This document shows positions 35,458-50,600 of a DNA stretch of 64,000 bases, in pieces (the stretch's first letter is position 1; each line of letters starts with the position of its first letter). The translations under genes and the position numbers were made by a program. Where the stretch lies: assembly GCA_903813345.2 (NCBI GenBank), contig CAIIXF020000009.1:34167259-34231258 (forward strand), read 5' to 3'. The stretch is from Owenia fusiformis. Its lineage: Eukaryota; Annelida; Polychaeta; Sabellida; Oweniidae. Below the pieces are notes generated by a model, which saw only the letters and a program-made list of their open reading frames with translations, was not told the origin of the DNA and made no database searches.

Positions 35458-36917
35458 TGAAATGAGAACAAAAATAATAAATTCTCGTAATACATTTATG
35501 TTTTTTTTATTATTTTTTACCATTGAAAGTAAGGTGCACGCTACTTGTTCAAAAGCAAATTGTTCGAAATTCAAAATAGCTGGGGTCCTCAATTATCTTG
35601 AGTTTATATACTATTCTGTAGTAACACAAAAATACAATTTACAGACATCTATTAGAAGTATAGATAATGTGCAAAAGTTTTAAAATATAATACAATAACT
35701 GATTCAATGTTTTTTAGAATTGAAAGAAAATGAGTTACTCAAAACTTTCCATTCCTTTTTGATATATACACAAATTAGATATTTCCTTGTATGAGTCTCT
35801 GAATTTTGATCAGGGAATAAGTATACAAAGGGTGTCCAAGAAGTTCCAAGAATTCAGTGATGACATTTTGTATTCTTCCCATGCTAAAACTAGAAGTGGC
35901 TCTAGTTTACTAGGCAGCAGTCAAAGGACGAAGAAATCCTGTAATCACATGCATTCAACTCTTGATTTTATGTTTTCAAGGCTATTGCTTGTTTCTGCAA
36001 TTGTTTAAAAGTTGCCAAAATAAGATCCTTCAAATATTCCCAAAGATAATTAACTAGAGTATTGCTATCTAGGGGTCAACAGCCCATATACTTAGCAGAC
36101 AATGGCTAGTGATCCTGTTTCAGAAGAATGCAATTACGGTAGCCACTGATCCTGCTCTATACGATTGAGAGTGATGTTCGCCATTGGATGTATTGGACTG
36201 ATTTAGAGTCTGGCGTGAAGCACCATTCTGCCAGAAACATTTGTCTGCATGATTCATTCCACACTGTCCCATCCTTAGGGTTCAACTCAGAAATACAGAA
36301 GGACACTGATTTATATAAATCTGTTGCAGAAATCATTTATGCAACAATAGCCAGAAAATAAATCCAAAGAGAAGAATACATTACAGGGTTATCAACAATT
36401 TGGCCAGAAACATCTACATCTGTATTTGTCTTTTGTGCTTGCACTGTTATTTCAGTATTTTGGTATTTCAGTATACCTATATCCCACTTTTTGGTAACCC
36501 TGTAGTATTGCATTAGTTGAAAAGTTCAAGTCATTCAAAGTAGTCATAAAATGTTGATTCCAAATTCGATATCTTCTGGGACACCCTATAGCTTAGGCAC
36601 TTAAAGCATATTCAAAGCAACTAAGTACACTATCATATAATAATTAAATATTACATCATTGTTTGTCACTTTCAAAACACTAGTAGAGTAAAAAAAAAAT
36701 CAAAAGCCCTACTAGTGCCAAGAAATGTTAAATCCATATTAATGTTTTTATGGATGTATACATTATATGTTCCTTAGAGGATTGTTATAAATGTATCCAA
36801 TATTACAGCATTCATTACAGAATACAATATCTCCGTTTATGTATTCTGGCTCTGTTCAACAAATATAACTGTCGCAATTTATACCATTCCATATATGGAC
36901 ATTTGGGTGTTGCGCTT

Positions 36918-38648
36918 TTACTTTATGACCATAGACTTTAATGAAACCTCAAGCCCACTGTCACATGTTTCATCATCTTGACCTGGAAACATAAATAATA
37001 AGAGTCAAGGGTAATTTATTTTATTATTGTTAGGGAAATAAACCCCTTTTGAGAAAACACCTACACTAAACAAGGCATCAACATGCAAAATGTCACCACC
37101 TGCCACTTTGTTACAGACCCTGAATGTCCAACAACAACTGTCGAACAATGTCCACCAAAAATTTGAAGACTAGTGGTGACATAAAAATGGATGGAATTGT
37201 AGGTAACTTAGTTCTATTACAATCAAAACCAAATAAAACATAAGTGATTTTGAAAAGTATTTGTCTTGTAGTCATGTGATTCTGAAGCTAGAATGTTTAT
37301 ATCAACAATGCAAATCCAGAAAACATACCTTTAGGTTGATGCGTTATAAACCTATCCAATATCTTCAATGTGTCATATCTGCTCATCAACCAAAGGCATT
37401 CTCTCAATGTCTCAATTGTACCTTCCTGGCTCTAAAAATGTAGCATGGTTGACATTAAAAAAAAAAAAAAGAATTTATATAAATGGCTAGAGGATCAATT
37501 TTCTTCTACCTTTTCAAGTTTGATAATTATACAATTATAAATAGGTTCAGAGGAAATCACTATCTATTCAATATTTCTTCTTCAATACAAGAAAAGATCA
37601 TTTTTCAACATGGGCTCCATGGGAAATTTACCAAGTCTAGAAATCACATTTTCAAAGAAAATTAAAATTTGAAAATTGATGCACAATTTAAAAAAACACA
37701 TTTCACTATGTAATTTTATCTAGATTTCAAATACAATATTCCTGCCTAATTTTGAATATCAAATGATGAAAACTAATTTCATTTCTACTTGCCTCAAGGC
37801 GATTGCCTTGCCTAAATTTTACATAAAAATATTTTGAACCTGGCTGCATCTTCTCACTGTAGGTACTGATTAATTTTTATGAATATAATGCATATTAACT
37901 TTTAACATAAACAACCCAGCTACTACTATACTGTGATCCTACCCTCCTTTTCAGATAAGAAACATAAGTCAAGTTGATATGTATCTTATGAAAATGATTT
38001 AAAATTGAGTATAAAGAAAGAACGTGAAGTTACCTGATAATAATCAAACAGACTCTTAGTTGGGTTGGGCATCTCTTTTAAAGATGGCACCACTGTCTCA
38101 CATTGCAAAAGTTCTGCTAAGCGACGCCAATCTTGCCCCTTTCTTTCCTTGTTCAATAGTACTGACAGTTCTAGCTGGGATCCAAGGTCAAGTTTTGACA
38201 TGTTCCCTGCAATAATAAATACTACATTTACTCAAGAATTTGCAAAGCTCATCTCAGTTTTATATCCTTTTTAATGGTTTGGGCTCAGGAATTATAAATC
38301 CAAAATGTAGAATCACAAGCCAAGCACTCAAGCACTTTTATACAATATTAACAATATTCTGTTTTGCAGTCAATACATCTACTCCACCCTGCAATGACAC
38401 TGACATTAAAGTGTTTCATATTCACAGATAATTCACATTTCTTAATTCTCTGGTTTTCCGTCTTGACTTGATGTCTCTGTAAAATTCCTTGCTTATTTCC
38501 CAGATTTTCCCTTTTGCGTTTTGAAATGTGACTCAAGTACATTAATACCTGTGATCCCCATAGATAAACCAGAGTCTACCAGCCCATCATGTCCATCACT
38601 GTCTGGTGGTGTCTCATTAAGCGATCCTCCAGTAAGAAGCAATAAAAT
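36918..38648 (-). CDS. NFKB1: NF-kappaB exons 18-21: DSG motif, death domain and C-terminal degron
   Basis: Exon 18 contains VDSGLSMG (950-955). Exons 19 and 20 encode the death domain ([38 protein letters not shown]), lining up with the human p105 death domain. Exon 21 (65 bp with TAA) encodes [20 protein letters not shown]. It matches the IKK-phosphorylated, beta-TrCP-binding DSGVETS of human p105 in position and form. Drosophila Relish lacks a death domain (family knowledge), so this protein is the vertebrate-like type. Confidence 0.88.
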
Positions 38649-41600
38649 CTGAAAAATATTGATTTATTTACATTTTCCATTGTAAAATGACATACATTCA
38701 ATTATAAGGGATTAACATGCACAATGTCACTACCTACCATTTGTTACAGATGCCAAATGTTGACCTTCAAACACTGTTTACAAAAAAGTTGTCACCACTT
38801 GTGGTGGTGATATAACAAGCCCTGCACAAATAGAGTATTTAAGTTGCGAGTTCCAAAAAGTCAAAAACGAAATACATGAGGTCTAAACTGTCCATCAGCT
38901 AAACTCAATCTCCATGAAACAATCTTATATGCTATCAGGTACCTTGGTATTTTCTTTGGCCAAGTCTAACGATGTGTGGCATATTTTTTCTTCCTCTTCA
39001 TCACTTCCTGATGAGGATTCATTTATTGGTTCAGAATTCTCTTGACTTGGATCAGCGCCTCCTGCGATGAGTAAAGCCGTCATGGCAACATTTTGTAACG
39101 AGACGGCAAGATGGAGAGGAGTGTTCCCATCATACCTTGCGACATTTATATCCACCTTACCCTAGATTAAATAACACAAAAGGCTTAATTTTTGGAACGA
39201 GTATGACAAAATGTAAAATTGCTATGATTAAACAAATTATACATACAATGTTTCAAGGATAAGTTTATTATATACCTTTTGCGTAAGGAATCCTGCAATC
39301 GATAGCCTGTCCAATTCTACTGCCAGGTGCAACGCTGTGTTTCCACTAGTTCCATCACGAATATTCACATTGCATTCTGGGATAGCCAACAGTTTCACAC
39401 ATGTGAGACTTCTTGATTTGACAGCCAAATGAATCGGGGCATAACCTACAATGCAAAGGGGTCATTTAAAAACATGGGTAGCAAATCCATGACTGAGAAT
39501 AATGGGCTCGTACAGTTGTAATCACGAGTATACAGATGACATACATATAAAGTATATACATAAATCATTAGGGACTCCTTTATTATTTAAAGACCCCTAT
39601 CGACGTGAGAAAATATTCAACTTACCATCATAGTTCAACGTTTCCAAGACAGCATAGTCATCCTCCAAATATCTTTCAGCGAAATATTTCAACAGAACCT
39701 CTAAGCATCTGTCATCTCCATTGTTTGCAGCCATGTGAACAGCTGTGTTTCCATTCCTATCAACAGCTGTTATGTCAGGCTGTAGCTGTAACAGCATCTC
39801 CAATGCCTCAGAGTTTCCAGTGATCACAGCTAAGTGGGAGGGTGTCTAAAATAAAACAACAATCCATTGCTTTTTCTTACACACATAAGTGTGACAAAGG
39901 ACTTATTCACAATGTGACCCATTTTCAAATGGCCCCAAATGTAAACTGTTCATAAAATCAGGTGCTTTTAATTCTGCAATTCCAATGAATCAAGCTCAAG
40001 CTACAGTATATTAGCATTGATGGGACCCCACACTGTACTCATGCAGTGATCATGGGAATTGAAAAAAATAACAAGAATGCCTACCAACCTGTCTCAAATG
40101 GTTTGTATGGTTGACCATCTTTCTATCTGGTAAGGTCAGTATGGCCCTGACAATGTTCCTCAAAGCATCTAGTTGCTTATGGATCACTGGAAGGTGCAGA
40201 CAACTGCAATACAAATTTCAAGAATTTAGAAAATAAGACAAATTCGAGATATTACGGAGTTTAAGCTGGCAAGAATGTTTTTTCACAACCTAAACGTGAA
40301 CGGAAAATATTAAAATGATGCTTTTGTATGGGCGATTGGTCATACGTATAGGTAAGCGTTGTGATTTTATATGCAAGCTTAAACTCCCTTATATGTACAT
40401 TTACTGCAAAGTTATTGGTCTTATCATCATGTATCAACCTAAAGTATGATATAACAGGTCACAGGTTCTAACTTTACTCCAAAGCTCCTTACAAACATTT
40501 ATTAATCCATGGCCACAAAAAAGTCTGTGGTTAACCTGAAATGATGTTCACATCTTCGGGCCATACTATAGATCCAGAGAGGACATTTTGAAAATAAAAC
40601 TTGTTATAACAAGCAAAATGTTATAACAGTCCTTTATACAAAACATGTACTTGAGTTAAGAGTTCATTCTCTTGATGGCGCAAACTGTGAAAACAATACT
40701 CACTTGTCACCATTATCATCCTCTGCAGCTAACAGATGGCGCAGAATCAAGAGAATATAAAAGGAATCACCAGTTGTCGCAAATCCATGTAAGCCAAATA
40801 TCAATTTGTTGGCAACTTCAAGGCGACTGTCTTGCCTCATTACGCATTTTGCCTCTTGGAATTTGGCTGCAATCATACAATACTTATTACATAGGCTAAT
40901 GGATTAAAATGTACATGATTTTATCGAGATATCATCGTTCATGAATGACCAGTGTTGGCTTGAAAATGGTCACACTTTGAAAAGTATCTTGAATGAATTT
41001 TATTTTAATGCTTCGTTACAGTTTGACCAATGTCCCCAGTGGAGCGTTTTACTCCATTCTTTTTATTTCATAGTCATTTATCATTAATTATGCATTTTCC
41101 AATTCATTATACATTATTAAATGTTGGCTATTGTGTCAGCAGGATAAATATTGACACCCGATCCTTCTGACAACCTATTCTTCTTAAAAGGTTTTGACCA
41201 AACATCTTTACAAATACATCAACAACTACTCACCAGATACATTATCCTCAGTATATTCCACTGTTGCAGCTCCACTTTCAACATGTTCTCCATTTGCAGG
41301 CATTTCAGTAAGTTTTATAGTGACATCCTCTTGTTTGCTGCTCCCTCTCCAACTACCCTCATCCTTTGTTTTCTCTAGTAGTTCTTCGGAGGATGAAAAT
41401 TTTTGAGAATGGTATCCACTTTCCGTGTTTTCATCATGAATTCGTAATGGAGATTTTAGTGGTTGATGAACTGACATTCCACGACTCTGTAATACACTTT
41501 GATCAATCGTGCAATCAACATCATCGTATCCACTTTCATCGTTGGGGTGCAATCTGGGACAGCCTATCTTGCTTTTTGAGTAATCTCCAATGACTGAAGC

Positions 41601-44600
41601 TGCATCTTTTTCTACATTTCTTGGTAAATCAGACATTGTTGAATATGTTGGAATTGTTCTTCTGCTGGCTTCCTCGTGTCTTAAGTTTCTAGTTTGATTT
41701 TGTGGTTTAATGGCTACTGGGGTTGCAGTCTTAGTTTGATGAACAGGTATGTATGTATTACTTGAAATTTGTTGAATGTTTACTGGATTTAATGTTGTGA
41801 ATGTCTGCTGACCACCACCTAAAAATAATAATTAAACATCAATAATCATTCATATATAATAAGATAAAAATTAGCATGGTTTTTAAGACTGACACATACC
41901 ATATATTAATACAGTAAGGCCTGTCTACAGTGAACTATATTTGCCCCATCTATTGAGAAAACATTAATATGAGCAAAGTGATGAAAATATGCAAACATAT
42001 ACCAGTGGAGACGATAACCCCATTTAACGTGAAGTACGGCAATTGCCATGTTGCACGACAATTGACGTGAAATTATGAAGCATAAGTGCGCATGTCAATA
42101 GATAATAACGGCAATTGCCGTCATGTCCGTCAAGTTACATGCAATATTTTGCACGGCAATTGACGTGCATACTATTATCTTGTAAAAGTTTCACATATTA
42201 TCGGCAGGACAACAGGCAGTTATAAACTGGGAAACTAGTGGGTAAATCATGATCTGCATCGTATGTAATAGTTACAATCATAAACATTTGCTATTGTCCG
42301 GGTTGCATTTTGAACTAACAACTATTATGATGTGCTTACGTCAATGTTTACAAGAAATATTTATTCAACAGCAAACCGGAAGTAAACAAATGATGGAAAG
42401 AAAACTTAATAAATTCTGATCTAATGAGGATAGGAATTTAAATTGTTCAAAATTCATTTAAGGTAATCATTAGATAATTGTAAAGAAGGTTTAAAAACTA
42501 AATCCAGCCAGAAAAAACGAAAAATTCGGCAACACACCGAGGTTAGGAAAACACTTCCGGTCAAAAAGAAGAGGGAAAGTAGACCCCATTTTAGTGATTT
42601 CCAGTGGTCTTTTCTCGGAATTGGGGCTCACGTTGTGTTAAGAGATTAAAATACCATTGGGTCAGTACCAATTTAGTCGTAAAACCCGTCTGAAAGACGA
42701 TATCTAGACAATTAAAGGAGTATTAGTAATTCCAATATGGCGTTTTTCTAGTATTAGTGAGAGGTTACTTTGATTAGTTCTAGCGCAAAATCCCCACATA
42801 GGATTGCGAATTCCTGCATACAAGTGCTAGATTAGATTAAATACTTGAAGAAAATGCAATAAAAAGCGTTCCATCGATCGATTTAGACTTTCCAAGAATG
42901 CAAGTTCGGTGGTGACTTCATTGGTTCGTAACATTGACAGAAAATTCACAAGATTGAACGGCATTTTTCTCCACAATTTTGGAATGAAATACTTCCCTTG
43001 GATTTATTATATCATTAATGTTTACCAAAGTATACGTACTATAAAAGACATATTACTTAGATGTATATATATTAAACACTAGGTCTTCTAATTAACCTGG
43101 TGTTTAAATTACGAATTACAATGGACATTATGCTTATTGGCGTGATTCACGTCAATTGACGTGCAAAATGGCAATCTCCGTGTTAAACGTTAAATGGGGT
43201 TATCGTCTCCACTGTATACGATGATATATGTCAAAGGTCCAAGTAAATATTAAGGTTACTCATTTCACTGGCCTTCCTTGAGTATGTTCATTTTAAAGCT
43301 CTCTTTTCTTCCAACTATTCTTGCAAATAATACTTACACAGTAATATAACAAAAATATACAATTGCTATCCAATACCTTGCTGCGTGCTGTCATACGTGC
43401 GCTTTAAATTACTGAATCCTCCACCAGATCCTGATGCACCTGAACCTTGAAAGTCACTACCACCAAAGCCTCCGCCAAAACTACCCCCTCCTAAACCAAG
43501 AAAACATAATTTTAATTGCAATTTGATTGGACAATAGATCATGACACTCCACATACAATAGTTTTCACAAAATGTTTGGACATTTTTTCACAACATTAAA
43601 TTGAATACAACACTGTGAAGTATACCATTTGTGACATTGTGACATCCAAGAAATTGATGATTTACAACATAAAATGAATAGAAGTCACATTTGAAACTAG
43701 AAAAACAGCAACTCCAAGGAGTAGCAAATCCCACCGAACAAAACATATTATGCTTATTATAGCTAGTGTAAATGTTGAAATGTTTGTGCACTTTGTGATA
43801 GAAGCATGAAATTTGGCACAAAGTTAGTTTATACCATTGTGAACTGGGCATCATCATTTTTACGAAAATTGGCCTCCATCTTGAAATTCAGCCGCCATCT
43901 TGAAAATTATTTCTTGAACAGAGCTACTGTGTCCCTAGGCATAATCATATAAAATTTCAACCAAATCTGTTCACTGGTATTTGAGTTATCAAAGATTACG
44001 TTTTTTACGAAAAATTGCCGCCATTTTGAAATTAAGCGGCCATCTTGAAATTTTTTGGTCTAAGCATCATCATATAAAATTTGAACCAAATCCGTTCACT
44101 GGTATTTGAGTTATCAAAGATTACATATTTTTACGAAAATTAAGCGGCCATCTTGAAAATCTCTTTTTGTGCGAAACTCCTTTGTCCCTAGGCATCAGCA
44201 TATGAAATTTGAACCAAATCCGTCAACTTGTATTTGAGTTATCAACGATTACATTTTTTAGGAAAAATGGCGGCCATTTTGAATTGAGCGGCCATATTGA
44301 AAATTCCTTCTAGAGCAGAGGTCCTACTTTCATAAGGCATAAGCCTATAAAATTTGAACCAAATCCGTCAACCGGTATTGGAGTTACCGCCCGGACACAC
44401 GGACAAACGAACAGATGTAGGGACGGACGGACGGACGGATGTCATTTGTTGCTGCTGCATTAGTTTCTTCATTCATTGCCTTCTTTCTTTGTCTTGATTT
44501 GATTGTGATGTTAGTTATCTTTCTTCAGGGTCCACAGACTTGAGACTGTGCGTAGGTGGGTTAAACGTTTTGATCCGGCCAGAAAACTCTCCCCTTCCCC

Positions 44601-47600
44601 TTACTGATGTTCCTCTGTTGATCTGTCTTCTTAGTTTACCCTCTTTGCGGAGAATATACTGTTTCATATACATTTGTTAATGTTCTCTTCTCTCATTAAT
44701 TTTCCAGTGCTTCATGATGATATTCTCCTGCATATATGGACGGAGGGCTTCTCTATATCCCCCTCAAACTTCGTTCGGTGGGATAACAATGATGTCATGA
44801 TAGAGAATCCAAAAATCAGAAAATCCTTGTCGTAATAACTGTTTGATTGTGCCAACAATCTGTCATTTTAAAAATTCTCACCTGGACTTGAAAAATCACC
44901 ACCGGGAAATGTCTTCTGTTTCTTTTTCTTTATTTCCTCTTTATCTGTAATAAATATGGAAAATTATATTACTTTATAACACTATTCAACAGAACAAAGA
45001 AAATATTATTCTAAAGCTATCTTTATACAGTGAATACTGTAAAATGAAACACCTCTGTTAAGGGAACACTTTTCAGAGTCTCAATACCAACTGACTTAAT
45101 GTTAAATGAACCTCTATAAGTAGAACACCTCTCAAGTGGAACACATTTTAGAGGTACCAAAGGTGTTCCACTTAGACAAGTCTTACTGTAGTATCAATAT
45201 TTAGCGAAACATGGGAAAATGTTTTGATATGGTCAAAATTGATGATTTAAAAATACTGAATTCAAGTAAATTCTTGTACAGTCTCAATTCCTTTTTTCAA
45301 GTAATGAAATATGATATTGTACATGTACCTGTCATTATTATTCTTTTTATGTACATCTCAAGTCCGACTTTTAAATAATCAAATGCTGTGTTCAAATTAT
45401 TTCAACTTTGTGATTCTTAAAACCTTTCCATATATATATATATAGCAGCAATATGTAATTTCTCTGAGTTTCAGGAAATTCCCTGAGTGTCATTGCACAG
45501 AGAAATCCTATTTTTGAAATTCATTACAATGGAAATTACTAACTTGCAGATAATCATCAAAAAATATTTTTTCCTAATTCCCTTAATTTCAAATTATACA
45601 TACCTTCAGTGATATAAGGAGCATGAAAATTGAGATTGTCTAAAGAAATATGTACACACACAATAAGGAAGTTCTACCTAAATCCACATTCAAAATAATT
45701 CCAAGAATTTGTTTTTCCTGTTTTCATAACTTTGAAGCATGATACGAAAAATCAAGTATGATATAATCCATTAACTGCACGAGAGTCTCATAATTTTCCA
45801 CTGAATTGTAACCTATCAAACTGTATAATAAGCAAAATATCTATTTCCAGTGATGGAGTCAACATGATCAGTACAAGGTGAATCAAACATTAAAATACCA
45901 ATTGCAACATAACCACAAATATGCTGTATCACCCTGTATAATAGATATGGGAGGATATGATTTATATCCTATATAACAAAACATGGGAATTCCTATAGAA
46001 GTAAATGATTTGCACAGAGTAAATGTTGCCCTGACTACTTTTGCCAAGTAATCAGGATGATACATGTATAGTATACTGATTAGCTATCTTAAGCTGATAT
46101 CACTCAAGGCAATTGTACAGTAACATTTAAAAAGTGTATTTTTAACATTAAGTTTTTCAAGTTTTGTTCATAAAATGTTAAATACAATATGTTGCTTGTT
46201 AATTGAGGATGTGATTTCTCAAGTATTTCTTAATTTATCAAAACATTTCATCGGCAAAAAAAGACATGAAATGATTTAATGATAGAGACGATGAGGCAAT
46301 ACTTTATACAATGGGGATTTCCCTCTTAAGGTTCCCTTTCATATAATTTAGGTCTCTTGCCAATAATTTTGAGCAAACTTGTTCTTAGCAATGAAACTAC
46401 AAAAAGGGGAATCCCCTAAATCAGCTCTATATGACTCATTCTAATTTTATGATGATATGATATTGAATCAATAAGTTTGATCAATAAAACAATTGAGCAG
46501 AAAATGTAAATATTGCTGCTTCTTAAATTACTTATTTTATAAGTTCTATCAAGGTGCTACTTGAAGATCCAGGCACTTTCAATTTTAACAACTTCCTTGT
46601 AAGAAAACAAAGGACCAATTGAAGCTTATGTTGACATAAACCTTTTGTTCTCTAGACAGCTAGCATAAAGAAGTACTAGTATCATATTTCAAATCTCAAA
46701 ATACATGAATCTGATCACTATCTAGATCTTCAGTATTTATCTTGAGAGTATACCGCTAGATTGAACAATCAAAACAAATCAAAGATTCGCTTTGCATCTG
46801 GTTCATTAAAATTCTCATATTTCTGTGCTCCTCACCAAAGCTCAAATACATGAAAATGTGACTGATAATGTGAAGATTAATGAAATATATTACCTAGAGG
46901 TTCTGGGATATACGTAAATGGTTTTGGTTCACTTCGCTCCCCGTCTGATATACGCTGGAGCTGCAATTGAACGTTTTTTGCAGCCGGGATATTCTTCTGC
47001 CAGTAAGGGGGTGTCTTGAACACTATGGCGTACTGCAAAGCAAAAATGACCATGTAACACAATAACAGCGTAATAAATTTCAGAATGTTTGTATCTACAA
47101 AATGAAACCATTTCTCCAATGTTTAGAGAATCTGATGTTCAGTTTCAACCGTAATTTGTTCCCTAGTGTTGATGAATCTTTCTACACACAAGCAATCTGC
47201 ATCGATTGTTAACAGTATTCACCTATAGGTGTCACTCATCACTAGAATGTATGATTCATAATTCAGTATTTAGGTCCTACCCAAGACTTTTAGGTTTTCA
47301 AGATGGCTGCAGATTGTACAATATGAGAGACCTGAACATACATGATCAACATTTACCACAGCAGTGTGTGGTTATCATGACCTCAGGCAAGTATTAAATA
47401 GAAGGGGAATCCCCTTTTTATACAGTAAAACAACAATAAGTATATAAAAGAATATGAGGTGATTTTCATTCTATTGATTTATGTGCTATTCATCACCAAT
47501 GGTTTTTGGCAACAAATATACTCAATTGAAACTCAGTTAATAAAGTAATAATTCAGTTTTTTATCTAATATACTACACATTATTTATACACATACAGTAT

Positions 47601-50600
47601 ATACATATGAATTCACATTATTCTTAGTAGAGAATTCAGGATTGAGAATTTCGTGTAGCTCAATTTATCATTTTATCAGTTGTAGGAATTTGAACTGATC
47701 TAATAAAATAAGAAGGCACAAGGCCAACATTTGAAAATGAAATCCAGTATATGCAACTACTAGTGTATCAAGTATGGCATTATATGTTATATTTAAATTG
47801 AACAGCATGAATAAAATTAATAACAATTTACCCAAATTACTGTTAACATAATGTTATATTCTAATACGTCCCTTCATTAACTATCATTTGATCATTTTTC
47901 ATAGAAAATCTTAGTAGTACCAGTACATTATTGTATATGACACTTACAGTTCACCATATATGGATATAACCAATCAACTTACATGTAAGAGCTTAAGTTA
48001 TAATTTATGATCATTCAAATAGCACTTGACACATTACTTAGTAAGGTAACATTCTTTGTACCACCCTGTATAAACTTTAAAACATTCCTCAGCTATTACT
48101 TCATGCTGATAAGTACCAAGTGCTACAGTGTGCCATGGAATTGTCATGAATGTGATATTTCTGTGTAAACAATTTATTGAAAAACTTGATATCAAAATCT
48201 GACAAATCAAAAATATTCTTAAAATTTTGAAATTCCCTATGTAGTTCCCTTGAACAGTCAAGTGAAAATATGAAAGATCTTTTTTAGTGTTTGACATCTT
48301 GATTTTTGGTGTTTGACATTTAGTTTTTTCTTGTTGAAATTGTTTTTTCAGTTTGAAACATGGATGAGACGTGTAATTTGAAATATCAAATACTAAAGAT
48401 TAATAGACTAGATGCGAGTAGAAATAATCTTGATTTACGTCATTAAATATTCGAAATTCAGTCAAATTGATCTCATATTTGAAATCTGCATGTAAAAGTA
48501 CATCTAGAAATATGGTTTCGAAAATTGTCTATCAAAATTTAATTTTTTTGAAAATGTGACTTCTTGCTCGGGTTGATTCCCCATAGACCCCATGCTACAA
48601 AATCACAAAAAGTGAATTATCTTCTCTTGTATTGGACAGATAACATTTTCTTTTACTGGACATATTTTAATTTGCATAACTATGAGATACATAAGGGTTA
48701 TATGAAAATTGAACCACGTAAATATATGTAATTTAAGTTAAAGGGAGCTTTCTACTATACCCGCCATGCTATCTGACCCGAAGGAGCCACCTGGTGGTGA
48801 ATCTGGTAACTACCTACTCCCACCTGCGTTATTATTTGAATAAACATTACAAAATTGAACAAAAACTTTGAAAGTTTGAAGAAAGTTGAACAAAAAAGTT
48901 TCAATTGAAAAGTGAAAATTCAAAGAAGAAATATCAAATATCAAACATAAAATTGACAAAAATGGAATAGCCGTTAAAATATGCCATGTGAATCAGTAAA
49001 GTTGTCAGTTGGTTGTTTTTGCATTAACAATAGAATAAATATTTGGGTTAACTTCTTTAAAGGGGTATTCCTTGCCAGACCATCTCTCTCCTAATATGGT
49101 AGCTATAACCATATACATACTTTGCAAGTTTATCAAATAACAGAAAAATGTTTTGAAATGGTCAATATTGATCACTAAAAAATGTAGTGCTCAATTCCAG
49201 TAGGCTGCCATCTTTTAAAATTTCACTCAGGAAGTGATGTCATCGACTCTCAACTTTTCATATAACATAGGTAAGGAGCTATTAGAATTACTAAACCAGC
49301 TGAATATTTTTTTCAATTTGGTCTATGATTAAAATCCTTTTGATGATCTCTTCTTTAGTTCTAAGTTGACAACTCCTGAAAATATTTTTACACAGAAGAT
49401 AGGGGCTTTTTGTTTAGAAGTGATTTTGTACTTCTCTCCTATACTGTAATAGACAAGGTTATAACAGATGAGAGTCGATGACATCACTTCCTGAAAGAAA
49501 TCTGAAAAGATGGCAGCTTACTGGGAATGAGTACTACATTTTTAAATGATCAATATTGACCATATGAAAACATTTTCCTGTGTTTTGCTAAATATGTAAA
49601 GTATATATATGATTGTAGCTACCATATCAGGAGAGAAATAGTCTGGCAAGGAATGTTCCTTTAACTTTGTCAGGTATAGCCATTCAATCCTTAAATAAGT
49701 GCTGTTACAAAAATATTAGAAGTCCTAACATGATCCTCAAAGGACAGGTATCGATATGGTGAACTGAATTCAACAATGTTTTTCTCTTAAACCATGGGCT
49801 TTCAATTAGAGTTCAATTAGAGTTGAAAGCCCATGCTTAAACCAATTACTGAAAACATTTTGTAAAAAAACACGGTCCTATATGTAATGTTGATTGATTG
49901 GCAACAATTTAATGCAAAAATTATTTATATATATATTACATAACTGTTTTTTTAACATTTTTTGTTTTTTAGTGTAATTGTTTTTTGTTCCTTTCTACCA
50001 ATTCTTGAGAATGAAATAAAATGTCTTTCCGAACCTTATTGGAATAAAATAGCATATACATTGTACAACTCAATATTATAGTTATACAAAGGAAATTTAG
50101 GTTGATTTAACAAAATTTTGATATCTTCATCGAAATTGGTGCATTCTGAGCATTTCTGTGGCTCATTTTGAAGCTTTGATATCAAGGTTTTTATCTTGTA
50201 TTTCTTCAAGATTTCTAAAAAGATATTTCTGAACAACCAATTTTTTACATCAAAATCATGTATTACGTTTGTCACCACCACCGTGCGTTGCCTGCTCCTT
50301 GCCTAGCGCGCAAAACATGTTGTTGTCCTGACACTTCAACCATGGTCTCCCGCAACACCACTCTTCTCTAAACTTGCGTTTCTTTGCTACTGACTGCATT
50401 ATCTCTCACTTTTTATATTTTTCACATTTTTTCCATTTCCACTAGGACCGAAGTGAATCGGTGACACGCCCAATATTTTTATACAATTGAACCGTACCTA
50501 TGTAAAATTCCCCATTGCGGGAATCTTTTACTAGTCGTGTCATCAGCACAGGACAGAAGCAAATATTGAAAAACTTAAAAATATTTTATCCCGACATAAA

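Larger units (their letters stand above)
31290..36917. other. Intergenic interval between convergent TEDC2 and NF-kappaB genes
   Basis: Apart from the repeats listed individually, I see no exon-like ORF with splice borders here. The part next to 36917 probably includes the NF-kappaB 3'UTR, but no convincing poly(A) signal was located. Confidence 0.5.

Noticed and set aside
50036-50281. 81-codon minus-strand ORF with several Cys residues
   Set aside because: Lies in a dispersed repeat; the corresponding frame in the copy at 25183-25660 is not conserved.
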